A stretch of 55,565 bases of DNA, taken from NCBI GenBank assembly GCA_040752115.1, contig JBFMFB010000013.1, positions 1 to 55,565 of the forward strand. The letters run 5' to 3'. The stretch's first letter is position 1; every line of letters starts with the position of its first letter. Source of the stretch: JBFMFB01 sp040752115 (GTDB taxonomy: Bacteria; Pseudomonadota; Gammaproteobacteria; Burkholderiales; Sulfuricellaceae). The position numbers and the translations under genes were made by a program. The notes below the pieces were generated by a model. That model saw only the letters and a list, made by a program, of their open reading frames with translations. It ran no database searches and was not told the origin of the DNA. Shown here piece by piece: positions 24,065 to 32,306 of the stretch.

Positions 24065-25717
24065 ATGCTTCACAACATGAAACTCAAAACCCGCCTGATT
24101 GCCGGCGCCGGGTTAATGGCATTTCTTCTTCTCAACTGCGGGCTCTCCGGTTTGTATGTACTCAACTTGTTCAACCACACCATAACTTCCGGCTATGAAG
24201 ACCAACTGGTGCCGGCCGTGGAACTGGCCGAGATCGGGCAGCGCATGATGGACAACCGCACCCAAATCCTGCTCGCGCTGCAGCACAATCCCTCCCAAGA
24301 GAGCAGCAGAAGGCACGACCACCCGGTCACCGTGCATACCGACAAAATTCTGGCGAACCGCGACGAAATTACGAAATTATGGAAAAAATATGTCACCCGT
24401 CACATGACGCCGGAAGAAGCCAAGCTAGCCGAAGCGCATGCCGCCCAGCGAACCCATTACGTCAGCGCCGGCATCATGCCCGCCCGGGCGGCCATCCTCG
24501 CCGGAAAATACGACGAAGCCACGCAACTTCTGCTGGATGTGATCAACCCCACCTTCGAGACTGCCTACGCTACCCGTACTGCCCTGTTCCGGCTGAGCGA
24601 AAACGTAGCCAGACAGGAGCATGAAAATTCGGAGCGCCGCTACGAAAACTACCGCAATATGACTATCGTTTTCACCGCTGCCGGCATTGCGATGGTCCTG
24701 CTGGCGGCTTTCCATATCATCCGGGGGATCGCGCGCTCGGTCAGCGAACTGGAGGCAACCATGACCACCATGCAGCGGGACGGCGATCTCAGCAGGCGCG
24801 CCGCCGTTCACGGCAATGACGAGATCGGCGCAATTGCGAAGGCGTTCAATGCCATGACGGAAAACTTCCAGAGCATCATCCGCGAGGTCCGCTCCAGTAG
24901 CGAAAAAGTCTACCATGCGGCCTCGCAATTGTCGGCCTCGACCGCCCAGGTTGCCGAGGGCTCGCAGCAGCAAAACGACGCGGCGGCCGGCACCGCCGCT
25001 GCGGTGGAGGAAATGACCGTCAGCATCGCATCGGTTGCCGAGAATGCGGAAGGCGTGCATCAGATGGCGCAAAACAGCCTGGAACAGACCCAAAAGGGGA
25101 ACGAAAGTATGTCGGGGCTAATCGGCGAGGTGACGGAAGTTGAAACCGCGGTTGGCGAAATCGAAAATGCGGTGAATGAATTTGTCCGCAGCACCAGAAC
25201 TATCACTAGCATGACCAAACAGGTCAAGGATATTGCGGAGCAAACCAATCTGCTGGCGCTCAACGCGGCAATCGAAGCGGCCCGGGCAGGCGAGCAGGGA
25301 CGCGGATTCGCGGTGGTGGCCGATGAAGTGCGCAAGCTGGCCGAAAAATCCGCGCAATCGGCAAGCCAGATCGACACCGTCACTCATGTGCTTGGCGAAC
25401 AATCGCTGTCAGTAGAAAAAGCGATTCAGCGCGGCCGGCAATCCCTGCAATCCAGCCAGGATTTCCTGGAAAATGTCGCCACGGTACTGTCGGAGGCGGC
25501 CAATTCAGTCACCGGCGCCGCGCACGGCGTGGACAACATAACTTCCTCCGTCAGGGAACAAACGGCGGTCAGCAACGAAATTGCACAAAATGTAGAAAAA
25601 ATTGCACAAATGACTGAAGCAAACAGCCTGGCCGTAAATGAGACTTCGGAAGCCATCCATCATCTGGAGCAGCTTGCCAACGACTTGAACGGCGCCGCCA
25701 ACCGGTTCAAAGTGTGA
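24065..25717 (+). CDS. Methyl-accepting chemotaxis protein (set 1)
   Basis: A 550-residue inner-membrane chemoreceptor. TM1 spans about residues 12-35. A periplasmic four-helix-bundle-like sensor follows (about 36-195), TM2 is about 198-220, then a HAMP domain. The cytoplasmic signalling tip is EQTNLLALNAAIEAARAGEQ. The ligand is unknown. The protein ends LNGAANRFKV without the aromatic tether pentapeptide that recruits CheR and CheB, unlike the two receptors of set 2. There is no strong ribosome site before the ATG; a second ATG four codons later is possible. It is the first gene after the FliA promoter, with cheV following 35 bases later. Confidence 0.95.
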   Translation: MLHNMKLKTRLIAGAGLMAFLLLNCGLSGLYVLNLFNHTITSGYEDQLVPAVELAEIGQRMMDNRTQILLALQHNPSQESSRRHDHPVTVHTDKILANRDEITKLWKKYVTRHMTPEEAKLAEAHAAQRTHYVSAGIMPARAAILAGKYDEATQLLLDVINPTFETAYATRTALFRLSENVARQEHENSERRYENYRNMTIVFTAAGIAMVLLAAFHIIRGIARSVSELEATMTTMQRDGDLSRRAAVHGNDEIGAIAKAFNAMTENFQSIIREVRSSSEKVYHAASQLSASTAQVAEGSQQQNDAAAGTAAAVEEMTVSIASVAENAEGVHQMAQNSLEQTQKGNESMSGLIGEVTEVETAVGEIENAVNEFVRSTRTITSMTKQVKDIAEQTNLLALNAAIEAARAGEQGRGFAVVADEVRKLAEKSAQSASQIDTVTHVLGEQSLSVEKAIQRGRQSLQSSQDFLENVATVLSEAANSVTGAAHGVDNITSSVREQTAVSNEIAQNVEKIAQMTEANSLAVNETSEAIHHLEQLANDLNGAANRFKV

Positions 25718-25752
25718 AAAACCTTTAGTGCGGGCCATTTACGGAGTCAGCC

Positions 25753-26691
25753 ATGTCAGAACTGCTAAAAAGCATCGATGCCCGAACCAAGCTTGCCGGC
25801 ACGAACAAGCTGGAAATCCTGCTGTTCACGCTCGGCACGGACCTGCGCAACGGCCGCAAGGAAACCTTCGGCATCAATGTCTTCAAGGTGCGCGAGGTCA
25901 TGCGGGTGCCGGAAATCACCCGCGCGCCGGAAATGCCGCCAGCAGTGGAAGGCATGGTCAGCCTGCGCGGCGTCCTGGTCCCGGTGGTGGACCTCATCAA
26001 ATACGCCGGCATCGAAACCGACTGCAAGCCGGAAATCATGATTGTCACCGAGTACAACTCGCGAACCCAGGGCTTTCTGGTGGAAAGCGTGGATACCATC
26101 TTGCGGCTGGATTGGTCCTCGGTCAGGGTTCCGCCGGAGATGCTCACCGCACAGATGGGGGGACTCGTAACGGCAGTCACGGAATTGGCAGATGGCCGGC
26201 TGGTGATGCTGATGGACGTGGAAAAAATCCTGGCCGAGACCAGCAATTTCGAGGACGAGGATTTTTACACGGGGGTCGCGCCACTCGCTCAGGCACGCAC
26301 CATATTTTTTGCCGACGACTCCCCGGTTGCCAGAAAGCAGATCGAACATACCCTGACCCCGCTCAACATTCATTTCAAGAGCGCGACCAATGGCAAGCAG
26401 GCATGGGAGGAATTGCAAAAACTGGCCGACTATGCCGAGGCAACGAAAACACCCATGTCAAACGTCATCCAGCTCATCCTGACGGACGTTGAAATGCCGG
26501 AAATGGACGGCTACATGCTGACCAGAAAAATAAAGAGCGACCCCCGCTTCGCCGGCATCCCGGTCATCATGCATTCTTCCCTGAGCGGCATGTCCAACCA
26601 GCAACTGGGCCAGTCGGTCGGGGTTGACGGCTATGTCTCCAAATTCGAACCCAAAAAACTGGCTGAAATTTTGACCCGCCTGTTAGGCTGA
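25753..26691 (+). CDS. cheV: Chemotaxis protein CheV (first copy)
   Basis: A CheW-receiver fusion that couples receptors to CheA and can take a phosphoryl group. The 312 residues comprise a CheW-like domain (about 15-165; FGINVFKVREVM, EGMVSLRGVLVPVVDL) and a receiver domain (about 180-312) with acidic DDS, phosphorylatable Asp in LILTDVEMPEMDG, and the conserved Lys in YVSKFEP. It sits 11 bases before a second, homologous cheV; the two are likely tandem paralogs. No separate cheW is in this cluster, so the CheVs may act as its adaptors. Confidence 0.95.
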   Translation: MSELLKSIDARTKLAGTNKLEILLFTLGTDLRNGRKETFGINVFKVREVMRVPEITRAPEMPPAVEGMVSLRGVLVPVVDLIKYAGIETDCKPEIMIVTEYNSRTQGFLVESVDTILRLDWSSVRVPPEMLTAQMGGLVTAVTELADGRLVMLMDVEKILAETSNFEDEDFYTGVAPLAQARTIFFADDSPVARKQIEHTLTPLNIHFKSATNGKQAWEELQKLADYAEATKTPMSNVIQLILTDVEMPEMDGYMLTRKIKSDPRFAGIPVIMHSSLSGMSNQQLGQSVGVDGYVSKFEPKKLAEILTRLLG

Positions 26692-26702
26692 CCGAGGTTA
26701 AG

Positions 26703-27641
26703 ATGACGACACAAGAAAACCAGGCGCTGATCGAATCCGTCGATGCCAGAACCAAGCTGGCCGGTTCCAACAAAATGGAAATCCTGCTGTTTTCCCTGGG
26801 CACCGGGGAGCTCTTCGGAATCAACGTATTCAAGGTACGCGAGGTTTCCCAGACTCCTTTCATCACCAAGACCCCGAATATGCCGCACGGTGTGGAAGGC
26901 GTCATTTCGCTGCGCGGCAATATCATACCGGTGATCGCCCTGGCGAAATTCATCAACCTCGAAAACGTCCCGGAAGACACCGGCCACACCATGATCGTGA
27001 CCGAATACAGCAAGCACACCCAAGGATTTCTGGTGCACAGCGTGGACCGGATCATCCGCGTGGACTGGGAAAAAATCAAACCGCCGCAATCGATGCTGGC
27101 CGGGAACGAGGGACTGATCACCGCCATCACCGAACTGCCGGATGGCAGGCTGATATCCATCCTGGACGTAGAACAGATTTTGGTTAATGCTCTTGGCATG
27201 GAGCCGATACCGGAGCTTGCTCCGGTCGAATCCGGAACGGATCGGAGCCTGTTCTTCGTTGACGATTCCGCCATCGCGCGCAAGGAGATCGTCATGGTGC
27301 TGGACAAGATGGGCGTCAAATACCAGCAAGCGACCGACGGCCTGGAAGCGTGGGAGCGGCTGCAAAATCTCGCGTCGCGCGCCCAGCACGACGGCATTCC
27401 GTTGCACCAGCAAATCGCCCTGATCCTGACCGATGCCGAAATGCCGGAAATGGATGGATACGTTCTGACGAAGAACATCAAATCGGATAGCCGCTTCCAG
27501 GATATCCCGGTGGTGATGCACTCTTCCCTTTCCTCGGAAGCCAACCGGGCGATGGGCAAGAGCGTGGGCGTGGATGCCTATGTCGCCAAATTCGACCCGG
27601 TCGTGCTGGCGGAAACGCTGCGGCCGCTGCTTGCGCGATGA
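26703..27641 (+). CDS. cheV: Chemotaxis protein CheV (second copy)
   Basis: Same architecture and length (312 residues) as the preceding gene. The CheW-like domain has FGINVFKVREVSQTPFI and VEGVISLRGNIIPVI. The receiver domain has VDDS, Asp in LILTDAEMPEMDG and Lys in YVAKFDP. The N-termini of both copies share SIDARTKLAG-NK-EILLF, which indicates tandem duplication. Differences concentrate in the CheW surface and the receiver linker, so the two may serve different receptors. Confidence 0.95.
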   Translation: MTTQENQALIESVDARTKLAGSNKMEILLFSLGTGELFGINVFKVREVSQTPFITKTPNMPHGVEGVISLRGNIIPVIALAKFINLENVPEDTGHTMIVTEYSKHTQGFLVHSVDRIIRVDWEKIKPPQSMLAGNEGLITAITELPDGRLISILDVEQILVNALGMEPIPELAPVESGTDRSLFFVDDSAIARKEIVMVLDKMGVKYQQATDGLEAWERLQNLASRAQHDGIPLHQQIALILTDAEMPEMDGYVLTKNIKSDSRFQDIPVVMHSSLSSEANRAMGKSVGVDAYVAKFDPVVLAETLRPLLAR

Positions 27642-27667
27642 TCCGGGGCGGCAAACGGCAGGCATCG

Positions 27668-27712
27668 TATAATGACTGGATCGTATCGAGGCAAGCTTCG
27701 CTCTTCGGAGCG
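27668..27712 (+). promoter_or_regulatory. Candidate leader of cheY: TATAAT box and UUCG hairpin
   Basis: In the 113-base gap before cheY, a perfect TATAAT stands at 27668-27673. It has no convincing -35 at the right distance. At 27699-27712 CGCTC-TTCG-GAGCG forms a hairpin with a stable UUCG loop. Either a weak internal promoter or an RNA processing site before cheY is possible. Confidence 0.25.
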
Positions 27713-27754
27713 CCCGATGTTATAAAGACAATAATGCGTATGGAGTAGTTCGTC

Positions 27755-28144
27755 ATGCCTGACAAGAACATGAAATTTCTCATCGTCGATGATTTCTCGA
27801 CGATGCGGCGGATTGTACGCAACCTGCTCAAGGAGCTGGGCTTTACCAACGCCGACGAAGCGGAAGACGGGGTCGTGGCCCTCAGCAAGCTGCGGGGCGG
27901 AAATTTTGAATTTGTCGTCAGCGACTGGAACATGCCCAACATGACGGGCATCGAACTGCTCAAGGCAATCCGTGCGGATGAAACTCTCAAGCATCTGCCG
28001 GTGCTGATGGTGACCGCCGAAGCAAAAAAGGAAAACATCATCGAGGCGGCCCAAGCAGGCGCCAGCGGCTATGTTGTCAAGCCATTTACCGCTGCGACGC
28101 TGGAAGAAAAGCTCAACAAAATTTTTGAGAAGATGGGTAAATAG
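27755..28144 (+). CDS. cheY: Chemotaxis response regulator CheY
   Basis: The diffusible signal that, when phosphorylated by CheA, binds FliM and FliN to change motor rotation. The 129-residue single receiver domain has the acidic pair in IVDDFSTMRR, phosphorylation Asp in FVVSDWNMPNMTG, the conserved Thr/Ala in MVTAEAKKENI, and Lys in YVVKPFTAATLEEKL. It closely resembles E. coli CheY. It is followed 11 bases later by its phosphatase cheZ. It is the only CheY in the window, although two CheA kinases are present. Confidence 0.97.
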   Translation: MPDKNMKFLIVDDFSTMRRIVRNLLKELGFTNADEAEDGVVALSKLRGGNFEFVVSDWNMPNMTGIELLKAIRADETLKHLPVLMVTAEAKKENIIEAAQAGASGYVVKPFTAATLEEKLNKIFEKMGK

Positions 28145-28155
28145 GGAGGTGTCCA

Positions 28156-28908
28156 GTGAGCAACGCTCCACAAGAAACCGGCGATTCGGACGAATTGGAG
28201 GCTTTGTTCGATAGCATTGTCACGGCCAACAGCGCCCCGGCTCCCGCGAACGAAGCCCCGCCTGCCGCAGCGGAAAGTGTCGCCAGCCAACCAGCGGTGA
28301 GCGGTGACGAAACGGTGTATTCCCAGCTCGGCCACCTCACGCGCAAACTGCACGACACCCTGCGCGAACTCGGCTATGACAAATCGTTGGAAACGGCGGT
28401 AAACACCATCCCGGATACGCGCGAACGTCTCAACTACATCGCGGCGATGACCGAACAGGCTGCCGAGCGAGCGCTCAATGCCACCGAAGCAGCCAAACCC
28501 TTCCAGGAAAAACTGGAAGCGGGCGCGACGGCCTTGTCGCAACAGTGGCAGCGCCTCTTCGACAAACAGCTCGGCTTGGAGGAATTCAAGCAACTGGTGG
28601 CGGAAACACGAAGCTACCTCCAGGAAGTGCCCAGCCATACCAAGGCAACCAATGCCCAGCTCATGGAAATCGTCATGGCACAGGATTTCCAGGATCTGAC
28701 CGGCCAGGTCATCAAGAAAGTGATCGAACTTGCCCAGAAGATGGAAAATCAGTTGCTGGAGCTGCTGATCCAGAGCACACCACCGGAAAAGAAAATGGAA
28801 GTCGACGCCAGCTTGCTGAACGGCCCGGTCATCAATGCCGAAGGCCGGACAGACGTGCTGACCAGCCAGAACCAGGTGGACGAACTGCTGGAGAGTCTGG
28901 GATTTTGA
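28156..28908 (+). CDS. cheZ: CheY-P phosphatase CheZ
   Basis: Removes the phosphoryl group from CheY. The 250-residue protein has a long helical hairpin. The catalytic segment MAQDFQDLTGQVIKKVIE contains the active Asp and Gln. The extreme C-terminus VDELLESLGF is the CheY-binding helix, nearly identical to the E. coli tail. It starts with GTG at 28156, preceded by GGGAGG eight bases away. The N-terminal 60 residues are Ala/Pro-rich and variable. It lies directly after cheY. Confidence 0.96.
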   Translation: MSNAPQETGDSDELEALFDSIVTANSAPAPANEAPPAAAESVASQPAVSGDETVYSQLGHLTRKLHDTLRELGYDKSLETAVNTIPDTRERLNYIAAMTEQAAERALNATEAAKPFQEKLEAGATALSQQWQRLFDKQLGLEEFKQLVAETRSYLQEVPSHTKATNAQLMEIVMAQDFQDLTGQVIKKVIELAQKMENQLLELLIQSTPPEKKMEVDASLLNGPVINAEGRTDVLTSQNQVDELLESLGF

Positions 28909-28955
28909 TCGACTCGACTTCGGTCTCCGGATTCCCGGCCAGCAACTTGAAACTT

Positions 28956-29101
28956 AGAAGCTGTTTAAAAAATGTTGCGAGCGTGCGTCAGGCAGGGGAG
29001 AACGGAGCACAGGAACCGGGATGTACAAGGAAGTACATGAGGATTCCGAGCACCGCCCGACTCTGCATCACGCACGCGCAGTAATTTTTTAAACAGCTTC
29101 T
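28956..29101. repeat. 146-bp palindromic element between cheZ and cheA
   Basis: Inverted ends AGAAGCTGTTTAAAAAAT and its complement at 29084-29101 enclose nested inner complements: GCGTGCGT with ACGCACGC, and a centre GTAC-AAGGAA-GTAC. Together they could fold into one long hairpin. The flanks CAACTTGAAACTTAG (28942) and CAACTCGAAACTAG (29105) are similar, as if sequence were duplicated around it. It encodes no protein. Elements with the same core are, from memory, common in betaproteobacteria. Confidence 0.75.
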
Positions 29102-29130
29102 TACAACTCGAAACTAGAAACGGGGGGACC

Positions 29131-30948
29131 ATGAGCCATTTCGCCGGCATGGAAGAGCTGTTGCAGGACTTCCTCATGGAGGCGACGGAGCTGCTGTCCG
29201 GCGTGGACAACAAGCTCGTCGAGCTGGAAAAGAACCCGGACGACAAGTCGTTGCTGAACGACATCTTCCGGGGTTTCCACACCATCAAAGGCGGAGCCGG
29301 ATTCCTCAACGTCAACGCCCTGGTTGAGCTGTGCCACCGCACTGAGAACCTGTTCGACAAACTGCGCAACGGGGAGCTGAAGCTCACGCCGGAACTCATG
29401 GATGTGATCCTCGCTGCCACCGCCGTGGTGCGCGGAATGTTCGACTATCTCACTCAGGGACGGCTGCCGGAGCCCGCGGACAAGACCTTGATGTCGGCTC
29501 TGGAAGCGGCGATCTCGGGAAACAAGATAGAGCCCCTGAAACCCACCGCGGCAGTGGAACCCCCCCAGCAAACTTCGGAAGGCCATGCCCCGCAACAAGG
29601 CCAGCACGAACCGGATTGGCACACGCTGTACCACTCCCTGGTCAGCGAGGCGCCTCAACATGCCCCTCAAGCCGCGCCGGAACCCCATCCCGAACCGAAG
29701 CCGGCCCCCGCCCCGAAAGCCGCAATAGCGCAACAGGCTGCGGTAAAGGAAACGACCATCCGCATCGACACCAACCGCCTCGACCAGGTGCTGAACCTGA
29801 CGGGCGAAATCGGCCTCACCAAAAACCGCCTGACATGCCTGCGCGCGGATATCCTGCAGGGCAAGCGGGATGCCGGCACCCTCAAGGCGCTGGACGAGGC
29901 GGTAAGCCAGCTCGATCTTCTGGTCGGCGATCTGCAGAATGCGGTCATGAAAACCCGGATGCAGCCCATCGGACGGCTGTTCCAGAAGTACCCGCGATTG
30001 GCCCGCGATCTGGCGCGGCAGCTGGGCAAGGATGTCGAACTGGTGCTGTCCGGCGAGGAAACCGAGATCGACAAGACCATGATCGAGGACCTGAACGATC
30101 CGCTGGTTCACCTGGTGCGCAATGCAGTTGATCACGGCGTGGACAGCCCGGAGGAACGCGCCGCTGCGGGCAAGCCTGCGAAAAGCGTGGTACGCCTTTC
30201 CGCCTCCCAGGCAGGCGATCACATCATCATCGAAATCTCCGATGACGGTCGCGGCATGCGCCCCGACACGCTCCGCCAAAAAGCGCTGGAGAAAGGCATC
30301 ATTGACGCTGAAGCGGCGAACAGCCTGGACGACCGCCAAAGCCTGCACCTCATTTTCCTGCCGGGATTCTCCACCAAGGATCAGGTGTCCGACGTTTCCG
30401 GCCGGGGTGTCGGCATGGATGTGGTGCGCACCAATATCCAGAAGCTGAACGGGCGGATCGACATCGAGTCGATCATCGGGCAGGGCAGCACTTTCACTAT
30501 CTCCCTTCCGCTCACCTTGGCGATTTTGCCGGTGCTTATCGTGCGTTCTGGCGAACAGCCCTTCGCAGTACCATTGTCCATGGTGCGCGAAATCATCCCG
30601 ATCGACCCCAAGGAGATCAAACAAGTGTCGGGCCGGGCCACCATGGTGGTGCGCGACGAGGTGCTGGCAGTGCGGTCCCTCGCCAGCCTGATCGGCTGGC
30701 CGCAAACCTCCACCCCGGCGTTCGGGGTGCTCATGCAATCCTCCGAGGCTGCCTTTGTGCTGGCAATCGATAGTTTCGTCGGGCGCGACGACGTGGTGAT
30801 CAAGCCCCTGCTCGACATCAAACCCAAGGGGATCGCCGGTGCAACGCTGTCCGGCGACGGCTCGGTAGTGCTCGTACTTGACATGGAAGAACTGCTCAAA
30901 ATGAACCCGGACGGCACGCGCGCCAGATTGTTTGCACAAGCCGTCTAA
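29131..30948 (+). CDS. cheA: Chemotaxis histidine kinase CheA (set 1)
   Basis: Receptor-coupled kinase that phosphorylates CheY. The 605 residues are ordered as HPt domain with His50 (FHTIKGGAGF), a Pro/Gln/His-rich linker (about 140-205) where a P2 domain would be, a dimerisation domain (DTNRLDQVLNLTGEIGL), ATPase domain and CheW-like domain (about 460-590). In the ATPase domain the N-box is HLVRNAVDHGVD and the G-boxes are DDGRGM and GRGVGMDVV. No receiver domain is attached. With CheY, CheZ and the two CheVs upstream it is the natural kinase of set 1. Confidence 0.96.
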   Translation: MSHFAGMEELLQDFLMEATELLSGVDNKLVELEKNPDDKSLLNDIFRGFHTIKGGAGFLNVNALVELCHRTENLFDKLRNGELKLTPELMDVILAATAVVRGMFDYLTQGRLPEPADKTLMSALEAAISGNKIEPLKPTAAVEPPQQTSEGHAPQQGQHEPDWHTLYHSLVSEAPQHAPQAAPEPHPEPKPAPAPKAAIAQQAAVKETTIRIDTNRLDQVLNLTGEIGLTKNRLTCLRADILQGKRDAGTLKALDEAVSQLDLLVGDLQNAVMKTRMQPIGRLFQKYPRLARDLARQLGKDVELVLSGEETEIDKTMIEDLNDPLVHLVRNAVDHGVDSPEERAAAGKPAKSVVRLSASQAGDHIIIEISDDGRGMRPDTLRQKALEKGIIDAEAANSLDDRQSLHLIFLPGFSTKDQVSDVSGRGVGMDVVRTNIQKLNGRIDIESIIGQGSTFTISLPLTLAILPVLIVRSGEQPFAVPLSMVREIIPIDPKEIKQVSGRATMVVRDEVLAVRSLASLIGWPQTSTPAFGVLMQSSEAAFVLAIDSFVGRDDVVIKPLLDIKPKGIAGATLSGDGSVVLVLDMEELLKMNPDGTRARLFAQAV

Positions 30949-30990
30949 GGAAGCTCTGAAAAAATGCGCAGCCACTTTTTCTGAGCTTCC
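30949..30990 (+). terminator. Hairpin after cheA (set 1), possible terminator
   Basis: GGAAGCTCTGAAAAA (30949-30963) pairs with TTTTTCTGAGCTTCC (30976-30990) across a short loop; 14 of 15 positions are complementary. It begins inside the cheA stop region. There is no T-run after it, so it may act as a processing or stability hairpin rather than a true terminator. The GGAAGCTCTGA core recurs at 32258. Confidence 0.5.
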
Positions 30991-31026
30991 CTAAAACAAC
31001 TAACAGTTCCATCGACTACATACCTT

Positions 31027-32241
31027 ATGCACAACCAAGCCTATATCGCCCGTCAACCCATCCTGGACAAGCAGCAGAAAATCATCGGCTACGAACTCCT
31101 GTTCCGGCACAGCGCCGACGCTTCCACTGCGCAGATCGTCAACGACATGCATGCCGGCACCAGCGTGCTGGTCAACACCCTCAGCAACATGGGCACGAAA
31201 TGGCTGCTTGGCGACAAGCTCGCCTTCATCAACATCGGCGCCGACATGCTGCACAGCGACTTCCTCGAGCTGCTGCCGCCCCAGCGCGTCGTGCTGGAAC
31301 TGCTGGAAGACGTGGAAATTACCCCGAAACTGCTCACCCGCTGCCGCGCGCTGCGCGCCAAGGGCTTTCACATTGCGCTGGACGATTACGAGCACACTTC
31401 CATCCGCGCGCCGCTGCTCGAAATCGCCAGCTACGTGAAAGCCGACATCCAGCAGTTGGGGCGCGAAAAAACTGCCGCACTGATGCGCTCGCTGGAAGAT
31501 TCCTCGATCACCATGGTCGCAGAAAAGGTCGAAACGAAAGGCGAGTTCCAGTTTTGCAAGGAGTTGGGGTTCAACTATTTCCAGGGCTACCATTTTGCCC
31601 ATCCCGAAACGCTGACCGCAAAAGTCATCAATCCGGCGCATTCGACCGTGCTGAACCTGCTCGACAGGGTGCGCAACAACGCCCAAATCAAAGACATCGA
31701 AAACGGCTTCAAGGGCGACGTGGCGCTTTCCTTCAAACTGCTGCGCTACATCAATTCCGTCGGCTTCGGTCTGTCCTGCGAAATCCAGTCCATCCAGCAT
31801 GCCCTGGCGATCCTGGGCTACCAGCAACTATACCGCTGGCTGACGCTGCTTCTGGCAACGGCCAGCGGCGATTCGACGCCTCCGGCGCTGACCAAAACCG
31901 CGATCACACGTGGACGCCTGACCGAGCTCCTGGGGCAGAATTTTCTGGAAAAAACCGAATGGGACAACCTGTTCATCGTCGGCATTTTCTCATTGCTGGA
32001 CGCCATGCTGGAAATGCCGATGGATGACATTCTGGACAAGCTGCATCTCTCGGAGCCGATCAGCGATGCGCTGCTGAACCGGAAGGGCATCTACGGACCC
32101 TTCCTGATGCTGACGGAGGCCTGCGAAGACTCCCACCTGGAACGCATCGAAAAGATTGCCGGCTCGCTGCAAATGGATCCGGAACAGGTCAACAACGCCC
32201 ATCTGGAAGCGCTGGCTTGGGTGGAAATGCTCGGCCTGTAA
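31027..32241 (+). CDS. EAL-like/HDOD two-domain signalling protein, YuxH type
   Basis: A 404-residue cytoplasmic protein. Residues 1-200 form an EAL-type domain (YELLFR, LELLEDV, ALDDYE, KADIQQL, AEKVET, YFQGYHF). Several metal-binding acidic positions persist, but the canonical DFGTGYSS loop is missing, so c-di-GMP hydrolysis is unlikely. Residues 200-400 form an HDOD domain (FKLLRYINSVGFGL, HALAILGYQQLYRWLTLLL). Proteins of this architecture act in signalling and motility control, with partners mostly unknown. It is the last plus-strand gene of chemotaxis set 1, 78 bases after cheA, so a role in taxis or motility is plausible. Confidence 0.85.
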   Translation: MHNQAYIARQPILDKQQKIIGYELLFRHSADASTAQIVNDMHAGTSVLVNTLSNMGTKWLLGDKLAFINIGADMLHSDFLELLPPQRVVLELLEDVEITPKLLTRCRALRAKGFHIALDDYEHTSIRAPLLEIASYVKADIQQLGREKTAALMRSLEDSSITMVAEKVETKGEFQFCKELGFNYFQGYHFAHPETLTAKVINPAHSTVLNLLDRVRNNAQIKDIENGFKGDVALSFKLLRYINSVGFGLSCEIQSIQHALAILGYQQLYRWLTLLLATASGDSTPPALTKTAITRGRLTELLGQNFLEKTEWDNLFIVGIFSLLDAMLEMPMDDILDKLHLSEPISDALLNRKGIYGPFLMLTEACEDSHLERIEKIAGSLQMDPEQVNNAHLEALAWVEMLGL

Positions 32242-32257
32242 AGCCCCTCCCGCCCTC

Positions 32258-32282
32258 GGGAAGCTCTGATTCAGAGCTTCCC
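32258..32282. repeat. Perfect 25-base palindrome between convergent genes
   Basis: GGGAAGCTCTGA-T-TCAGAGCTTCCC. It sits between the EAL/HDOD gene (ending 32241) and zapE (ending 32307, opposite strand). It shares its core with the hairpin at 30949. It may serve as a shared end-of-transcript hairpin; no T-run is evident on either side. Confidence 0.6.
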
Positions 32283-32306
32283 TCGCTCCCTGAGAGAAAT
32301 TCCCGG

